NCBI GenBank assembly: GCA_047611125.1
Contig: JBLFXH010000161.1
Coordinates: 1-7,815 of the forward strand
DNA: 7,815 nt
DNA from: JABDJZ01 sp047611125
GTDB lineage: Bacteria > Bacteroidota > Rhodothermia > Rhodothermales > UBA10348
Direction of reading: 5' to 3'
Shown here piece after piece: positions 7,616-7,815 of this stretch. Below the pieces are notes generated by a model that was not told the DNA's origin, made no database searches, and worked only from the letters and a program-made list of their open reading frames with translations. The position numbers and the translations under genes were made by a program. Positions within the stretch are counted from its first letter, which is position 1; the number at the start of each line of letters is the position of its first letter.

Positions 7616-7815
7616 ATGACAATTCAACGGGACTCCCGTTCGATGGCCGATTTCCTCACAGTGGGCGCGGTCCTGGCACTCCTGGGCGTAGGCCTAGGTG
7701 CGTTTGGAGCACACGGCCTGGGGAAGGTGCTGGATCCGGCAGATCTGGTCATCTTCGAGACGGCCGCTCGCTACCAGATGTACCATGCGCTCGGGCTGAT
7801 CGCAGTTGCCGCACT
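7616..7815 (+). CDS. DUF423 (YgdD-type) small membrane protein, 3'-partial
   Basis: The frame from ATG 7616 runs to the window edge (66 full codons) without a stop. It carries hallmark DUF423 sequence: a first membrane helix ending in GLGAFGAHGL (about residues 26-35), then LDPADLVIFETAARYQMYHALGLIAV. The family is a widespread small (about 110-130 residues) inner-membrane protein with four helices and no established biochemical role. A second ATG at 7643 (residue 10) sits closer to where homologues usually start and is an equally possible initiation site; neither has a strong Shine-Dalgarno. It is divergent from the minus-strand operon, with about 100 bases between the two starts. No plus-strand promoter could be identified there. 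Confidence 0.88.
   Translation, partial: MTIQRDSRSMADFLTVGAVLALLGVGLGAFGAHGLGKVLDPADLVIFETAARYQMYHALGLIAVAA

Noticed and set aside
7064..7627. Longer form of the unknown minus-strand gene starting at TTG 7627
   Set aside because: It would overlap the divergent DUF423 start and lie upstream of the promoter-like boxes; the added 37 residues look unlike the rest of the protein.

Overview
The window is a compact stretch of a moderately GC-rich bacterial chromosome. The longest gap between genes is about 100 bases, and no mobile element, RNA gene or CRISPR array is visible. Several features point to the Bacteroidota/Rhodothermota side of the tree. The cytochrome oxidase has the A2-type YSHPxVY motif described for Rhodothermus marinus. 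The MetF is of the type seen in Bacteroidota. YbeY has NxxFLxHD and an Asp in place of the third zinc-site His, as in Bacteroidota. Most genes lack a clear Shine-Dalgarno sequence. The lineage is inferred from remembered family features, not from a search.

Region 1 (1-4621, plus strand) is a respiratory operon: a SCO-type copper chaperone (5' end outside the window), coxB fused to a C-terminal cytochrome c, coxA, coxC and coxD. Together these make a complete caa3-type cytochrome c oxidase plus a factor for building its CuA centre. In related genomes this block often follows an alternative complex III operon, which would lie upstream. The three longer junctions (sco/coxB, coxB/coxA, coxA/coxC) each carry a short inverted repeat at or just after the stop codon.

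Region 2 (4666-6279) is a divergent pair separated by 60 bases. A small nucleoside phosphorylase/nucleosidase-family protein lies on the minus strand and metF (methylenetetrahydrofolate reductase) on the plus strand. Both could serve the methionine/S-adenosylmethionine cycle, but the nucleosidase-like protein lacks two of the three classical active-site acids, so its activity is uncertain. A 17-codon ORF with a strong ribosome-binding site overlaps the metF start.

Region 3 (6280-7516, minus strand) is a small operon: an unrecognised 150-residue protein, ybeY (16S rRNA maturation, overlapping the gene before it) and hpf (ribosome hibernation). The hpf stop codon directly abuts the metF stop. 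Divergent from this operon, at 7616, a DUF423-family membrane protein starts and runs off the window.

Overall this is mostly housekeeping DNA. I did not find a convincing new system. The points most worth a second look are the nucleosidase-like protein with altered catalytic positions, the leader ORF over the metF start, and the uncharacterised gene coupled to ybeY.
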